Notes: a model not told the origin generated them from the letters alone. A DNA stretch of 64,000 bases from JAFKFH01 sp017307375 (GCA_965229335.1 OZ245874.1:2294001-2358000), one strand, 5' to 3'. Positions 8,563 to 17,278 are shown, counted from the stretch's first letter. Program-made: numbers and translations.

Positions 8563-10029
8563 TCAGGCGTTGCCGAACTTGACCGAGACGAACTGGGAGC
8601 TGTCGCCGCGGTTGATCAGCAGCATCACTGCCTGCTGGCCGGCCGTGCGGGCCTCCTTGACCTTCTCGATCACCTGCTTGGGCGAGGTGACCTTCTCGCG
8701 ACCGACCTGAGTGATAACGTCGCCGGCGCGCAAACCCTGCTCGGCGGCATTCGAGTCGTCACGCACACCCACGATCACCACACCCTTGACCTTCTCGTCG
8801 ACGCCGAGCTTCTGGCGCATTTCCGGCGTCAGCTGGGCGAGCTGCAGGCCGAGGCTGGGCTGGCCCTTCGCGTTGTCCTGCGCGGGGCCGGCATCGGCGA
8901 CCTGCTCGTTGCCGGGCATCTGGCCGATGGTGACCGCGACCGGCACCGCCTTGCCGTCACGCCACACCGACAGGGTCGGGGTCTGGCCGGGCTTTTCGTT
9001 GGCGATCAGCTTGGGCAGGTCCTTCATCGCCACGACCGGCTTGTCGCCGACCGCCAGGATGACGTCGCCTGCCTTCAGCCCGGCCTTGGCCGCGGGGCTG
9101 TCGTCGGTCACCTGCGCCACCAGCGCGCCCTTGTCGTCGGGCAGGCCGACGCCCTGGCCGAGTTCCTTGGTCAGCGGCTGGATCTGCACGCCGAGCCAGC
9201 CGCGCTCGATCCGACCATTGGCCTTCAGCTGTTCGACCACCGGCTTGGCGAGGTTCGACGGAATGGCGAAGCCGATGCCGACCGAACCGCCCGACGGGCT
9301 GTAGATCGCAGTGTTGATGCCGATGACCTGGCCGTCCGCATTGAACGACGGGCCGCCGGAGTTGCCGCGGTTGATCGGCGCGTCGAGCTGCAGGAAGTCG
9401 TCGAACGGACCCGACTGGATGTCGCGGCCGCGGGCCGAGACGATGCCGGCGGTCACCGAACCGCCCAGGCCGAACGGGTTGCCGACGGCCAGCACCCAGT
9501 CGCCGACCCGCGCCTTGTCCGAATCACCCCAGGGGACCGAGGGCAGCGGCTTGGGGGCGTCGACCTTGAGCACGGCAAGGTCGGTCTTCTCGTCGCGGCC
9601 GACCAGCTTGGCAGGATAGCTGGCGCCATCCGACATCTTGACCGTGATCGTCTCGGCCTCGCCGACGACATGGTTGTTGGTCACGACGTAGCCGGCGGGA
9701 TCGATCACGAAGCCGGAGCCCAGCGCCATCGCCTTCTCGGCCTTGCCCGGACGGCCGCCCTGCGGCGCGCCGAAGCGCTTGAAGAATTCCTCGAACGGCG
9801 AGCCCGGCGGCACGTTCGGGAGCTGCATTTCGGGCTGGGCCTGGCTGACGCGCTGCTCGGTCTGGATGTTGACGACCGCCGGGGTCACCTTGGCCGCGAG
9901 ATCGGCGAAGCTGTCGGGGGTCGACCGGGCATCGGCGAACGGCGTGGTGAAGACCAGGCCGAGCATCGCCGCCCCGGTGACGAGGCCCGCGGCGATGCGG
10001 GTGGGGCGCTTGAGGGGGACGAGTTCCAT
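8563..10029 (-). CDS. Periplasmic serine protease/chaperone of the HtrA (DegP/DegQ) family
   Basis: A 488-residue quality-control protease. The N-terminus has a membrane/signal segment (RIAAGLVTGAAMLGLVF). The trypsin-like domain carries the triad His120 (TNNHVVG), Asp150 (EKTDLAVLKV) and Ser224 (NRGNSGGPSF). Two PDZ domains follow, roughly 265-355 and 390-480, the first opening with RGWLGVQIQPLTKELG. Two PDZ domains and the length match DegP/DegQ/MucD-type proteins. The gene is monocistronic, with its own terminator and an AT-rich upstream gap. It degrades or refolds misfolded envelope proteins. Confidence 0.95.
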   Translation of the reverse strand: MELVPLKRPTRIAAGLVTGAAMLGLVFTTPFADARSTPDSFADLAAKVTPAVVNIQTEQRVSQAQPEMQLPNVPPGSPFEEFFKRFGAPQGGRPGKAEKAMALGSGFVIDPAGYVVTNNHVVGEAETITVKMSDGASYPAKLVGRDEKTDLAVLKVDAPKPLPSVPWGDSDKARVGDWVLAVGNPFGLGGSVTAGIVSARGRDIQSGPFDDFLQLDAPINRGNSGGPSFNADGQVIGINTAIYSPSGGSVGIGFAIPSNLAKPVVEQLKANGRIERGWLGVQIQPLTKELGQGVGLPDDKGALVAQVTDDSPAAKAGLKAGDVILAVGDKPVVAMKDLPKLIANEKPGQTPTLSVWRDGKAVPVAVTIGQMPGNEQVADAGPAQDNAKGQPSLGLQLAQLTPEMRQKLGVDEKVKGVVIVGVRDDSNAAEQGLRAGDVITQVGREKVTSPKQVIEKVKEARTAGQQAVMLLINRGDSSQFVSVKFGNA

Positions 10030-10179
10030 CGACTGACTCTCCTTGCTGGGAACTGCAGCCGGGGTTTCGGTTCCGGCTTGAGCAACACCATGGCGGAGGT
10101 CGCCTGTCGTGAAGGTTTCTGGTTGATTAAATCAGATTAATGTACGCCCCAGTTGCGCCACAAACCGTTCCCGTCGCGT
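10030..10179 (-). promoter_or_regulatory. Upstream region of the htrA-type gene with AT-rich direct repeat
   Basis: A 150-bp gap between two minus-strand genes. It holds a short AT-rich island with GATTAA repeated at 10125-10130 and 10135-10140, a 10-bp helical period, in otherwise GC-rich DNA. This probably marks the promoter region of the protease gene. I cannot name the regulator; no clear sigma-E or CpxR site was recognised. Confidence 0.35.
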
Positions 10180-11463
10180 TCAATCCTTCTGCTTGAGCAG
10201 TTCCAGGATGGCGCGATAGTAGTACCCGCCCGAACCGCCGGCGCCGCGGGCGATCTGCTGGGAGACGCGGGTGGTCAGCTGCTGGCGGGTCGCATCGGCG
10301 TTGGGGAACTCCAGGTCGGTCCAGTACCGCTTCTTCTTGTCGAAATAGCCGACCGAGACCAGGAACGCGGTGCCGAAATAGGTCGCCGATTCGACGGTGT
10401 CGTCATCCTCGGTCACCTTGAAGGTGGCATCCGGCTGCAGCGACTGGGCCAGGCACCAGGCCAGCATGTCGGCCAGCGCCGACCGGATCGCAGCCTTCTG
10501 GTCGTCGCGCGCCTTGCCCCAGCCCAGCCGGAACAGCTCGGCCACCTCGTAATTGTTCTGGTTCAACTGGCCGACCGAGGAGCGCCAGCCATAGGGATAG
10601 AGCTGATCGCGGATCGCCAGCGTGGTGTCGAGCACGCGCGGCCAGTCCGGCACGTCGCCCTTGAGGTTGCGCACGATATGGAAGGTGAGGGCCAAGTCGG
10701 CGGTGCGCGTCGTGCGTTCGCCGTCGAGATAGCGGGCGCCCCAGAAGCCGGTCTGCGGATCGCGCATGTCGTCGATCAGCACCCCGCGCAGCGTGTTCTT
10801 GAGCGCCGGGTTCCACTGATAGCCGGTCGGCTGGTCGCGCAGGATCAGGTTCATCACCGACGACACCACCTCGATCAGCGGCCGGCGCTGGCTTTCGCCG
10901 GATCGCGACGGCTCCGATGTCATCAGGCCGAGGAATTCGCGCCGCAGCCGCTCGGGATCGTTGTAGCGGTCGAGGAACTTCGGCGGCACCGCCGGCGCCT
11001 CGTTCCTGGTAGCCAGCGACACCAGCCCGTCGTAGGAGACCGCCAGCCGGAAGAAGTCGGCCTCGTGGCAGGTGGCCCAGTAGCCGTCCGGCGGGGCCGG
11101 CCGATCGGGCAGCTGGGTCGGACGCGGCCGGCCGGCTTCCTCGGTCAGCTCGGTCAGGCGCCGTTCGATCCGCTTGGTATCGGTCGTGTAGGCCACCAGC
11201 CAGCGGACCTCGGCGAGCATCTGGTTGGCGCAGACCATCGGCTCGCCGGCGCCTTCGCGCCGGGCGATGGTTTCGGCCAGCGGCTTCAGCCGCGCCCGCC
11301 AGGCGCGGCGCAATTGCGGATAGTCGGGATTGTGGACGGCCAGCGCCTGGGTCAGGTCATAGGGCGCCGGCGCGGCCGGCTGGGCGCGGGCTGGACCCGC
11401 ATCGACCAGGGCGGCGGCAAAAAACGCAATGACCCAAGCCGCGCCGAACTGTGCCGCGCGCAT
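10180..11463 (-). CDS. Secreted protein of unknown function, probably helix-rich
   Basis: 427 residues, start at 11463 preceded by GGAGG. A signal peptide (MRAAQFGAAWVIAFFAAALV...ARAQ) predicts export. The mature protein is rich in helices with recurring aromatic segments such as DPQTGFWGARYLDGER (around residue 240), LNQNNYEVAELFRLGWG and ATYFGTAFLVSVGYFDKK. Such a pattern is reminiscent of alpha/alpha-toroid folds (glycosidases, lyases, terpene-cyclase-like proteins), but I recognise no catalytic motif and do not assign a function. It lies upstream of the HtrA-type gene on the same strand, with a 150-bp gap, and is divergent from asparaginase. Confidence 0.75.
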   Translation of the reverse strand: MRAAQFGAAWVIAFFAAALVDAGPARAQPAAPAPYDLTQALAVHNPDYPQLRRAWRARLKPLAETIARREGAGEPMVCANQMLAEVRWLVAYTTDTKRIERRLTELTEEAGRPRPTQLPDRPAPPDGYWATCHEADFFRLAVSYDGLVSLATRNEAPAVPPKFLDRYNDPERLRREFLGLMTSEPSRSGESQRRPLIEVVSSVMNLILRDQPTGYQWNPALKNTLRGVLIDDMRDPQTGFWGARYLDGERTTRTADLALTFHIVRNLKGDVPDWPRVLDTTLAIRDQLYPYGWRSSVGQLNQNNYEVAELFRLGWGKARDDQKAAIRSALADMLAWCLAQSLQPDATFKVTEDDDTVESATYFGTAFLVSVGYFDKKKRYWTDLEFPNADATRQQLTTRVSQQIARGAGGSGGYYYRAILELLKQKD

Positions 11464-11569
11464 GGGCGTTCCTCCCTCGTCGGACAAAACAGGCGGCGAG
11501 TTTAGGCATACCGGCGCCCCTAGGGAATGACTTTCGCATGCCATCGTCCTGAGGCAGTCTGGCGCCACC

Positions 11570-12559
11570 ATGAAGCAGATTGTCATCCTTGCCACCGGCG
11601 GCACCATCGCAGGTGCGGCCCCGGATCCCCGCCAGACCGCCGGCTACCGCGCGGGCGCCCTGCCGATCCAGTCGCTGATGGCGGCGCTGCCCGATCCCGG
11701 CGGGCTGGCCACCGTCGCGGGCGAGCAGCTCTATGCGATCGATTCGAAGGATATCGCCGAGGAACATTGGCTGATCCTGGCCCGCCGCGTCGGGGAACTG
11801 GCCGCCGATCGCCAGGTCGACGGCATCGTCGTCACCCACGGCACCGACACGCTGGAGGAAACCGCCTATTTCCTCAACCTGGTCGTCCGGACAGACAAAC
11901 CGGTAGTCCTGGTCGGGGCGATGCGGCCGGCGACGGCGCTGTCGGCCGACGGGCCGATGAACCTCTATGCCGCGCTGCGCACCGCCGCCGCCGACGCAGC
12001 CCGCGGGCAGGGCGTGCTGGTCGTGATGAACGACCAGATCAGCGCCGCGCGCGAGGTGACCAAGCGCCATGCCGGCAATGTCGCGACTTTCGGTCCAGGC
12101 GAGTTCGGGTTTCTGGGCGAAGTCGGCCCCGCCGGGCCGGTCTTCTACCGGTCGCCGACCCGCCGGCACACCACGGCCTCGGCCTTCGACATCGCCGCGA
12201 TCGACCGCCTGCCGGCGGTCGAGATCGTCTATGGCCATGCCGGCATGTCGCCGCTGTTCGTCGATGCGGCGATTGCCGGCGGGGTGGCCGGCTTGGTTTA
12301 TGCCGGCACCGGTGACGGCACGATTCACCAGGCCGTGCTGGCCTCGCTGGTCGCGGCGCGTGCCGTGGGGATCGCGGTCGTACGCGCGAGCCGCACCGGC
12401 GGCGGCCGGGTTGTCGCCGGTGCGGCACTCGACGATGCGGGCCTTGATTTCGTCGCTGCCGACACGCTCAACCCGCAGAAGGCGCGCGTCCTGCTGCAAC
12501 TCGGGCTGACCCAAGGCAGCGCCCGCGCGCGGCTCCAGCACTTGTTTGACACCCACTGA
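11570..12559 (+). CDS. L-asparaginase (type II-like fold), apparently cytoplasmic
   Basis: A 329-residue enzyme hydrolysing asparagine to aspartate and ammonia. Both catalytic threonine motifs are present: ATGGTIAG near the N-terminus (Thr12) and VTHGTDTLEETA (Thr92-Asp93). The C-terminal HGTDT-linked domain ends with ARVLLQLGLT. No signal peptide is visible, so despite its type II-like sequence it probably stays in the cytoplasm. A glutaminase side activity is possible. It is followed after 20 nt by a metal exporter gene; no functional link is evident. Confidence 0.92.
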   Translation: MKQIVILATGGTIAGAAPDPRQTAGYRAGALPIQSLMAALPDPGGLATVAGEQLYAIDSKDIAEEHWLILARRVGELAADRQVDGIVVTHGTDTLEETAYFLNLVVRTDKPVVLVGAMRPATALSADGPMNLYAALRTAAADAARGQGVLVVMNDQISAAREVTKRHAGNVATFGPGEFGFLGEVGPAGPVFYRSPTRRHTTASAFDIAAIDRLPAVEIVYGHAGMSPLFVDAAIAGGVAGLVYAGTGDGTIHQAVLASLVAARAVGIAVVRASRTGGGRVVAGAALDDAGLDFVAADTLNPQKARVLLQLGLTQGSARARLQHLFDTH

Positions 12560-12579
12560 CGCCGGGGCAAGAGGGAACG

Positions 12580-13566
12580 ATGCACGATCACGCCCACGAC
12601 AACGGCCACAAGCACGGCGAGGGCCACAGCCACGACCATGGCAAGGCGGGCCATGGCCACGCGCACGGGCCGGGTGGACATCATCACCCGGCACCCGACA
12701 AGGTGACCACCTCGCTTGTCGTCGGCGTCGTGCTGAACAGCGTCTTCATCGTGGCCGAGATCTTCTACGGCCTTATCGCCAACTCGGTCGCGCTGCTGGC
12801 CGATGCCTTCCACAATGCCGGCGATGTACTGGGACTTGTCCTGGTCTGGATCGCCGTCTGGCTGGCCAAGCGCCGGCCCAGCCCGCGGCGCACCTACGGC
12901 TATCTGAAGACCTCGATCTTTGCTGCCCTGCTGAATGCCGCGATCCTGCTGGTTTCGTCCGGCGCCATCGCCTGGGAGGCGGCGCTGCGCCTGGCCGAGC
13001 CGCAGCCGATCGTCGAGGGCACGGTGATCTGGGTCGCCTTCGTCGGTGTCGTCATCAACGGTTTCTCGGCCTGGCTGATCCAGCGCCAGGCGGGTTCCGA
13101 CATCAACATGCGCGGCGCCTTCCTGCATCTGGCCGCCGATGCCGCGCTGTCGCTCGGCGTTGTCGTCGCCGCGATCGTGATCGGCTGGACCGGCTGGCTC
13201 GTTCTCGATCCGCTGGTCAGCCTCGTCATCGTCGCCGTCATCGCCGGTGCCACCTGGGGCCTGCTGCGCGATTCCGTGCAACTGTCGCTCGATGCGGTGC
13301 CGGCCGGCATCGACCACGCGGCGGTCGAAGCCTATCTCGCCGGCCTGCCAGGGGTGACGGCGGTGCACGACCTGCATATCTGGCCGCTGTCGACGACCGA
13401 GACGGCGTTGACGGCGCATCTGGTGCGCCCCGGCGCCGGGCACGACGACACTTTCCTCGCCGCGACGGCCGACACGCTGCGCGACCGTTTCAACATCGGC
13501 CATGCCACGCTGCAGATCGAATGGGATGCGGCCGCCTGCCGGCTGGCGCCGGAGCACGTGATCTGA
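12580..13566 (+). CDS. Cation diffusion facilitator (CzcD/ZitB-type Zn/Co/Cd exporter)
   Basis: A 328-residue inner-membrane metal/proton antiporter. The cytoplasmic N-terminus is a His-rich tail (about 15 His in the first 37 residues, e.g. HDHGKAGHGHAHG), usual for zinc-handling members. Metal-site residues appear in ALLADAFHNAGD (TM2) and HLAADAALSLGVV (TM5). The C-terminal cytoplasmic domain contains VHDLHIWPLSTTETALTAHL. It has six predicted transmembrane segments and normal length. The next gene starts 3 nt after its stop, so the two are co-transcribed. Confidence 0.93.
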   Translation: MHDHAHDNGHKHGEGHSHDHGKAGHGHAHGPGGHHHPAPDKVTTSLVVGVVLNSVFIVAEIFYGLIANSVALLADAFHNAGDVLGLVLVWIAVWLAKRRPSPRRTYGYLKTSIFAALLNAAILLVSSGAIAWEAALRLAEPQPIVEGTVIWVAFVGVVINGFSAWLIQRQAGSDINMRGAFLHLAADAALSLGVVVAAIVIGWTGWLVLDPLVSLVIVAVIAGATWGLLRDSVQLSLDAVPAGIDHAAVEAYLAGLPGVTAVHDLHIWPLSTTETALTAHLVRPGAGHDDTFLAATADTLRDRFNIGHATLQIEWDAAACRLAPEHVI

Positions 13567-13568
13567 CG

Positions 13569-14006
13569 ATGACCGACGAAGCGCAGCTGCGCGAAAAGCT
13601 CCGGAAGATCGAGGCGCTGTTCGCCGGCGCCGGCACCGACGGCGAGCGGCTCGCCGCCGAGGCGGCGCGCGAACGCATCCGGGCCCGCCTGGCTGCGCTG
13701 GGCAAGGAGGATCCGGCGATCGAGATGCAGTTCTCGCTGCCCGACCAGTGGTCGCGCCGGCTGTTCCTGGCGCTGTGCCGCCGCTACGGCCTGCTGCCCT
13801 ATCGCCGCGCGCGCCAGCGCCTGACCACGGTGATGCTGCGCGTGCCCCGGGGCTTTGCCGAGGACGTGCTGTGGCCCGAGTTCAAGGAATTGAACGTCGC
13901 CCTGATGCAGTATCTGAACGAGGTGACGACGCGGGTGATCCGCGAGACCGTGCACGGCGACACCAGCGAGGCCAACGAAGCCCCGGCCGCGCTGCCCGGC
14001 CGCTGA
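13569..14006 (+). CDS. Small conserved protein, DUF2786-like N-terminus
   Basis: 145 residues, no signal peptide or membrane segment. The N-terminal part (REKLRKIEALFAGAGTDGER followed by AAEAARERIRARLAAL) resembles the helical DUF2786-type segment, with two charged amphipathic helices. The rest is basic and contains RRYGLLPYRRARQR and a helical C-terminal half. Function unknown. It is tightly coupled to the metal exporter (3-nt gap), but similar proteins are also found without one, so a role in metal handling should not be assumed. Confidence 0.7.
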   Translation: MTDEAQLREKLRKIEALFAGAGTDGERLAAEAARERIRARLAALGKEDPAIEMQFSLPDQWSRRLFLALCRRYGLLPYRRARQRLTTVMLRVPRGFAEDVLWPEFKELNVALMQYLNEVTTRVIRETVHGDTSEANEAPAALPGR

Positions 14007-14011
14007 CCGGG

Positions 14012-14917
14012 TCAGAACGCCCAGGGCGAGCCGGCGAAACGGTCTGCCAGGAAATCGACGAAGACCCGGGTCTTGGCCGGCAGGTGCCGGCGATGCGGAT
14101 AGACCGCGTGGATCAGCGTCGGCTGGGGCTCGGCGTAGTCGCGCAGCAACGGCACCAGCCGGCCCTGCAGCAGGTCGCGCTTGACCAGGAAATCGGCGGC
14201 GTTGGCGATGCCGGTGCCGGCGAGCAGGAGGTTGTAGAGCGCCTCGCCGTTGTTGGAGCGGAAGGTGCCCTGGACGGCCATCCGCTCGGACCGGCCGTCG
14301 GGCCAGCGGAAGGGCCAGTGGTTCAGCGCTTCCGGCGCATCGAACATCAGGCAGTCGTGGCGGCTGAGGTCTTCGGGCGTCCGGGGCACGCCCTGGGCAT
14401 CGAGATAGCTCGGTGCCGCGCAGACGACCCGGCGATGCTCGCCCAGCCGGCGCGCCACCAGCGATTCGTCGCGGATCGCGCCGAGCCGGATGGCGAGGTC
14501 GAAGCCTTCGGCAATCAGGTCGACGATATGTTCCTGGAAGATCAGGACGATCTGCACCTTCGGATAGCGGCCCGAGAATTCCGGCAGCAGCGGCACGACC
14601 TGGGTCAGCCCGAACCCGTTCGAGAGCGACACGCGCACCGTGCCGCGCGGTTCGCTGCGCGCCGCACCCACGTCCTGCTCCAGCCCCTCGATTTCCGCCA
14701 GGATGTCGCGGCAGCGGTCATAGAACACGCGGCCCTCGGCGGTCAGCGCCAGCCGCCTGGTGGTGCGCTGGATCAGCCGCACGCCCAGCCGATCCTCCAA
14801 CCGGCCGATCAGCTTGGAAACGCCCGACGGCGTCAGATGCAGGTTGCGCGCCGCTGCCGAGAAATTGCCGTCCTCGACCACGCGGACGAAGGCGGTCATG
14901 TCGTCAAGGCGATCCAT
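14012..14917 (-). CDS. LysR-family transcriptional regulator (CrgA-like subgroup)
   Basis: 301 residues. N-terminal winged HTH (MTAFVRVVEDGNFSAAARNL then LTPSGVSKLIGRLEDRLGVR) and a LysR substrate-binding domain starting near residue 90 (GTVRVSLSNGFGLTQVVPLL). The ATG at 14917 gives the usual spacing from start to HTH; another ATG at 14938 would add seven residues and overlap the palindrome at 14923-14939. It is divergent from a small gene at 15026, with two palindromes between them, so regulation of itself and that gene is likely. Confidence 0.9.
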   Translation of the reverse strand: MDRLDDMTAFVRVVEDGNFSAAARNLHLTPSGVSKLIGRLEDRLGVRLIQRTTRRLALTAEGRVFYDRCRDILAEIEGLEQDVGAARSEPRGTVRVSLSNGFGLTQVVPLLPEFSGRYPKVQIVLIFQEHIVDLIAEGFDLAIRLGAIRDESLVARRLGEHRRVVCAAPSYLDAQGVPRTPEDLSRHDCLMFDAPEALNHWPFRWPDGRSERMAVQGTFRSNNGEALYNLLLAGTGIANAADFLVKRDLLQGRLVPLLRDYAEPQPTLIHAVYPHRRHLPAKTRVFVDFLADRFAGSPWAF

Positions 14918-14922
14918 CGATC

Positions 14923-14939
14923 TGTGACCCCGCGTCACA
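14923..14939. promoter_or_regulatory. Inverted repeat adjoining the LysR start, candidate autoregulatory site
   Basis: TGTGAC-CCCGC-GTCACA is a perfect 17-bp inverted repeat only 5 bp upstream of the LysR start codon. Binding here would block transcription of the regulator. It resembles a CRP site, but the spacing between TGTGA and TCACA is 7 rather than 6. Confidence 0.45.
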
Positions 14940-14941
14940 AT

Positions 14942-14956
14942 TGCTGCGATGCAGCA
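14942..14956. promoter_or_regulatory. Second inverted repeat in the LysR/small-gene divergent region
   Basis: TGCTGC-GAT-GCAGCA is a perfect 15-bp inverted repeat beginning 2 bp after the first palindrome. The two centres are about 18 bp apart, close to two helical turns, which would put two bound dimers on nearly the same face of the DNA. This fits LysR-type paired recognition and activation sites. Confidence 0.45.
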
Positions 14957-15025
14957 TGGTCTTATCGGATCACCCGGGCAAGCATAGTTTGAAGGTCAGC
15001 AACACTGCCCCTTCAGGAGGCTGCC

Positions 15026-15208
15026 ATGACCACCGAAGCCAAGATCGCCGCCCTGCCGCTCCATGATCTCGTCGCGCTCGAGCAGGCCGCGCGGATCAAC
15101 CGTTCGATCGTCGTCGCCAAGATGGTCCGTGCGGCGTTCCGCTGGGTGGTCGGCCTGTTCTCGGGCCACCAGGACGCGCTGCGCTTCCGCGGCGGCGCCC
15201 GCGCCTGA
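15026..15208 (+). CDS. Small protein of 60 residues, unknown function
   Basis: It begins MTTEAKIAALPLHDLVALEQ and ends in a basic amphipathic segment (VRAAFRWVVGLF). It has a near-ideal ribosome binding site, AGGAGG at 15015-15020, five bases before the ATG, so it is likely translated well. Its C-terminal 30 residues are short and basic with a hydrophobic face and could associate with membrane or RNA. It is divergent from the LysR gene with paired palindromes between, which suggests LysR control. Confidence 0.65.
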   Translation: MTTEAKIAALPLHDLVALEQAARINRSIVVAKMVRAAFRWVVGLFSGHQDALRFRGGARA

Positions 15209-15231
15209 GCTCGACCGGGGGCTGGGCCGGG

Positions 15232-16410
15232 TTACCGGCTCAGTTCCCGCATCGCCCGCTCCAGACCCTCCAGGGTCAACGGGAACATCCGGTCGGTCAT
15301 CAGCTGGCGCACCAGCTGCACCGACGGGGTGTAGTTCCAGTACTTCTCCTGCACCGGGTTGAGCCAGGCGGCTTTCGGCCAGTGTTCCAGCAGGCGCTGG
15401 ACCCACAGCTGGCCGGGCTCCTCGTTCCAGTGCTCGACCGACCCGCCGGGATAGGAAATCTCGTACGGGCTCATCGTCGCGTCGCCGACGAAGATCAGCT
15501 TGTAGTCGCGCGCGTAGGTGTTCAGCACCTGCCAGGTCGGCACGAACTCGGTATGCCGGCGGCGGTTGTCCTTCCACAGCTTTTCGTAGACGCAATTGTG
15601 GAAGTAGAAATACTCCATGTGCTTGAACTCGGTCCGCACCGCCGAGAACAGCTCCTCGGTCGCCCGGATGTGGTCGTCCATCGAGCCGCCGACATCGAAC
15701 AGGATCAGCACCTTGACCTTGTTGTGCCGCTCCGGCTGCAGCTTCAGGTCGAGATAGCCGGCATTGTTGGCGGTCGACTTGATGGTGCCGGGCATGTCCA
15801 GCTCCATCTCCGCCCCCTCGCGGGCGAACTGGCGCAGGCGGCGCAGCGCGACCTTGATGTTGCGGGTGCCTAGCTCGACGGTATCGTCGAGGTTCTTGTA
15901 TTCGCGCTTGTCCCAGACCTTGACCGCGCGTCGGTGGCGCGACTTGTCCTGGCCGATCCGCACCCCCTCGGGATTGTAGCCGTAGGCGCCGAACGGCGAG
16001 GTCCCGGCCGTGCCGATCCACTTGTTGCCGCCCTGGTGGCGGCCCTGCTGCTCCTCCAGGCGCTTGCGCAGCGTCTCCATCAGCTTCTCGAAGCCGCCCA
16101 GCGCCTCGATCTGCGCCTTCTCCTCGTCGGTCAGGAATTTTTCGGCGAGCTTGCGCAGCCATTCTTCCGGAATCTCGGCCGAGACTTCGTCCGACATGAA
16201 CTCCATGCCGTTGAAGACCTGGGAGAAGACGCGGTCGAACTTGTCGAGATTGCGTTCGTCCTTCACCAGCGCGCTGCGCGACAGGTAGTAGAAGTCCTCG
16301 ACGCGATAGGCGGGCACCCCCGCCTTCATCGCCTCGATCAGGGTCAGGTATTCGCGAAGCGAGGCCGGCACCTTCGCCTTGCGCAGCTCGAGGAAGAAGT
16401 TGACGAACAT
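15232..16410 (-). CDS. VWA-domain protein, CoxE-like partner of MoxR ATPase
   Basis: 392 residues. The N-terminal half is helical (EFLEL-type start MFVNFFLELRKAKVPASLRE). The C-terminal half is a von Willebrand A domain with MIDAS DVGGSMDDHI and a later conserved segment KLIFVGDATMSPYE. The MIDAS reads DxGxS rather than DxSxS; to my knowledge this is common in this subfamily, so it is not evidence of inactivity. It starts 22 nt after the MoxR gene. MoxR/VWA pairs act as chaperone-like machines in metal-centre assembly and membrane stress; the client is unknown. Confidence 0.9.
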   Translation of the reverse strand: MFVNFFLELRKAKVPASLREYLTLIEAMKAGVPAYRVEDFYYLSRSALVKDERNLDKFDRVFSQVFNGMEFMSDEVSAEIPEEWLRKLAEKFLTDEEKAQIEALGGFEKLMETLRKRLEEQQGRHQGGNKWIGTAGTSPFGAYGYNPEGVRIGQDKSRHRRAVKVWDKREYKNLDDTVELGTRNIKVALRRLRQFAREGAEMELDMPGTIKSTANNAGYLDLKLQPERHNKVKVLILFDVGGSMDDHIRATEELFSAVRTEFKHMEYFYFHNCVYEKLWKDNRRRHTEFVPTWQVLNTYARDYKLIFVGDATMSPYEISYPGGSVEHWNEEPGQLWVQRLLEHWPKAAWLNPVQEKYWNYTPSVQLVRQLMTDRMFPLTLEGLERAMRELSR

Positions 16411-16432
16411 CGGGCGCGCTCTCCCGCCGGTA

Positions 16433-17278
16433 TCAGTTGCGCTCGCGCTTGGCGATGAAGGCCAGCCGCTCGAACAGATGGACGTCCTGCTCGTTCTTCA
16501 GCAACGCGCCGGCCAGCGGCGGGATCAGCTTGTTGGTATCGCGGCTCTTCAGCACATCGAGCGGCAGGTCCTCGTGCATCAGCAGCTTGAGCCAGTCGAG
16601 CAGTTCCGACGTCGACGGTTTCTTCTTCAGGCCAGGCGTCTCGCGCACGTCGTAGAACACGGTCAGCGCCTCGCGCACCAGTTCCTGCTGGATCTTGGGG
16701 AAATGGACCTCGACGATCGACTGCATGGTCTCGCGGTCGGGGAAGCGGATGTAGTGGAAGAAGCAGCGGCGCAGGAAGGCGTCCGGCAGCTCCTTCTCGT
16801 TGTTGGAGGTGATGATGACGATCGGGCGCTGCTCGGCCTTCACCGTCTCGCCGGTCTCGTAGACGAAGAATTCCATGCGGTCGAGTTCGAGCAGCAGGTC
16901 GTTCGGGAACTCGATGTCCGCCTTGTCGATCTCGTCGATCAGCAGGATCGGGTGGCCGGGCGAGGTGAACGCCTCCCACAGCTTGCCCTTGACGATGTAG
17001 TTCCGGATGTCGTGGACGCGCGCGTCGCCCAACTGGGAATCGCGCAGGCGCGAGACGGCGTCGTATTCGTACAGGCCCTGCTGGGCCTTGGTCGTCGACT
17101 TGACGTGCCAGGTGATCAGCTCACGCCCGAGCGCCTTGGCGATCTCGTAGGCCAGGATGGTCTTGCCGGTGCCGGGCTCGCCCTTGACCAGCAACGGCCG
17201 CTGCAGGGTGATCGCGGCATTGACCGCGACCTTGAGGTCGGCGGTGGCGACGTAAGAATCGGTGCCCTGGAACTTCAT
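16433..17278 (-). CDS. MoxR-family AAA+ ATPase
   Basis: A 281-residue AAA+ protein. Walker A is GEPGTGKT (33-40), Walker B is PILLIDEIDKAD, sensor 1 is IVIITSNNEKELPDAFLRR, and there is an arginine-rich sensor 2 region near FLRRCFFHYIRFPDRE. Length fits the CoxD/MoxR group. It is first in a two-gene operon with the VWA protein and divergent from a universal stress gene. It probably remodels a client presented by the VWA partner. Confidence 0.93.
   Translation of the reverse strand: MKFQGTDSYVATADLKVAVNAAITLQRPLLVKGEPGTGKTILAYEIAKALGRELITWHVKSTTKAQQGLYEYDAVSRLRDSQLGDARVHDIRNYIVKGKLWEAFTSPGHPILLIDEIDKADIEFPNDLLLELDRMEFFVYETGETVKAEQRPIVIITSNNEKELPDAFLRRCFFHYIRFPDRETMQSIVEVHFPKIQQELVREALTVFYDVRETPGLKKKPSTSELLDWLKLLMHEDLPLDVLKSRDTNKLIPPLAGALLKNEQDVHLFERLAFIAKRERN

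Noticed and set aside
10125..10140. CtrA box upstream of the HtrA gene
   Set aside because: The two TTAA elements are separated by 6 bp, not the 7 of the TTAA-N7-TTAA consensus.
14923..14939. CRP/FNR-type site at TGTGAC-CCCGC-GTCACA
   Set aside because: The spacing between TGTGA and TCACA is 7 instead of 6, and the position next to a LysR start fits autoregulation better.
15232..16410. Inactive MIDAS in the VWA protein
   Set aside because: DVGGS instead of DxSxS recurs, to my knowledge, in CoxE-like VWA proteins and so is not a meaningful loss.
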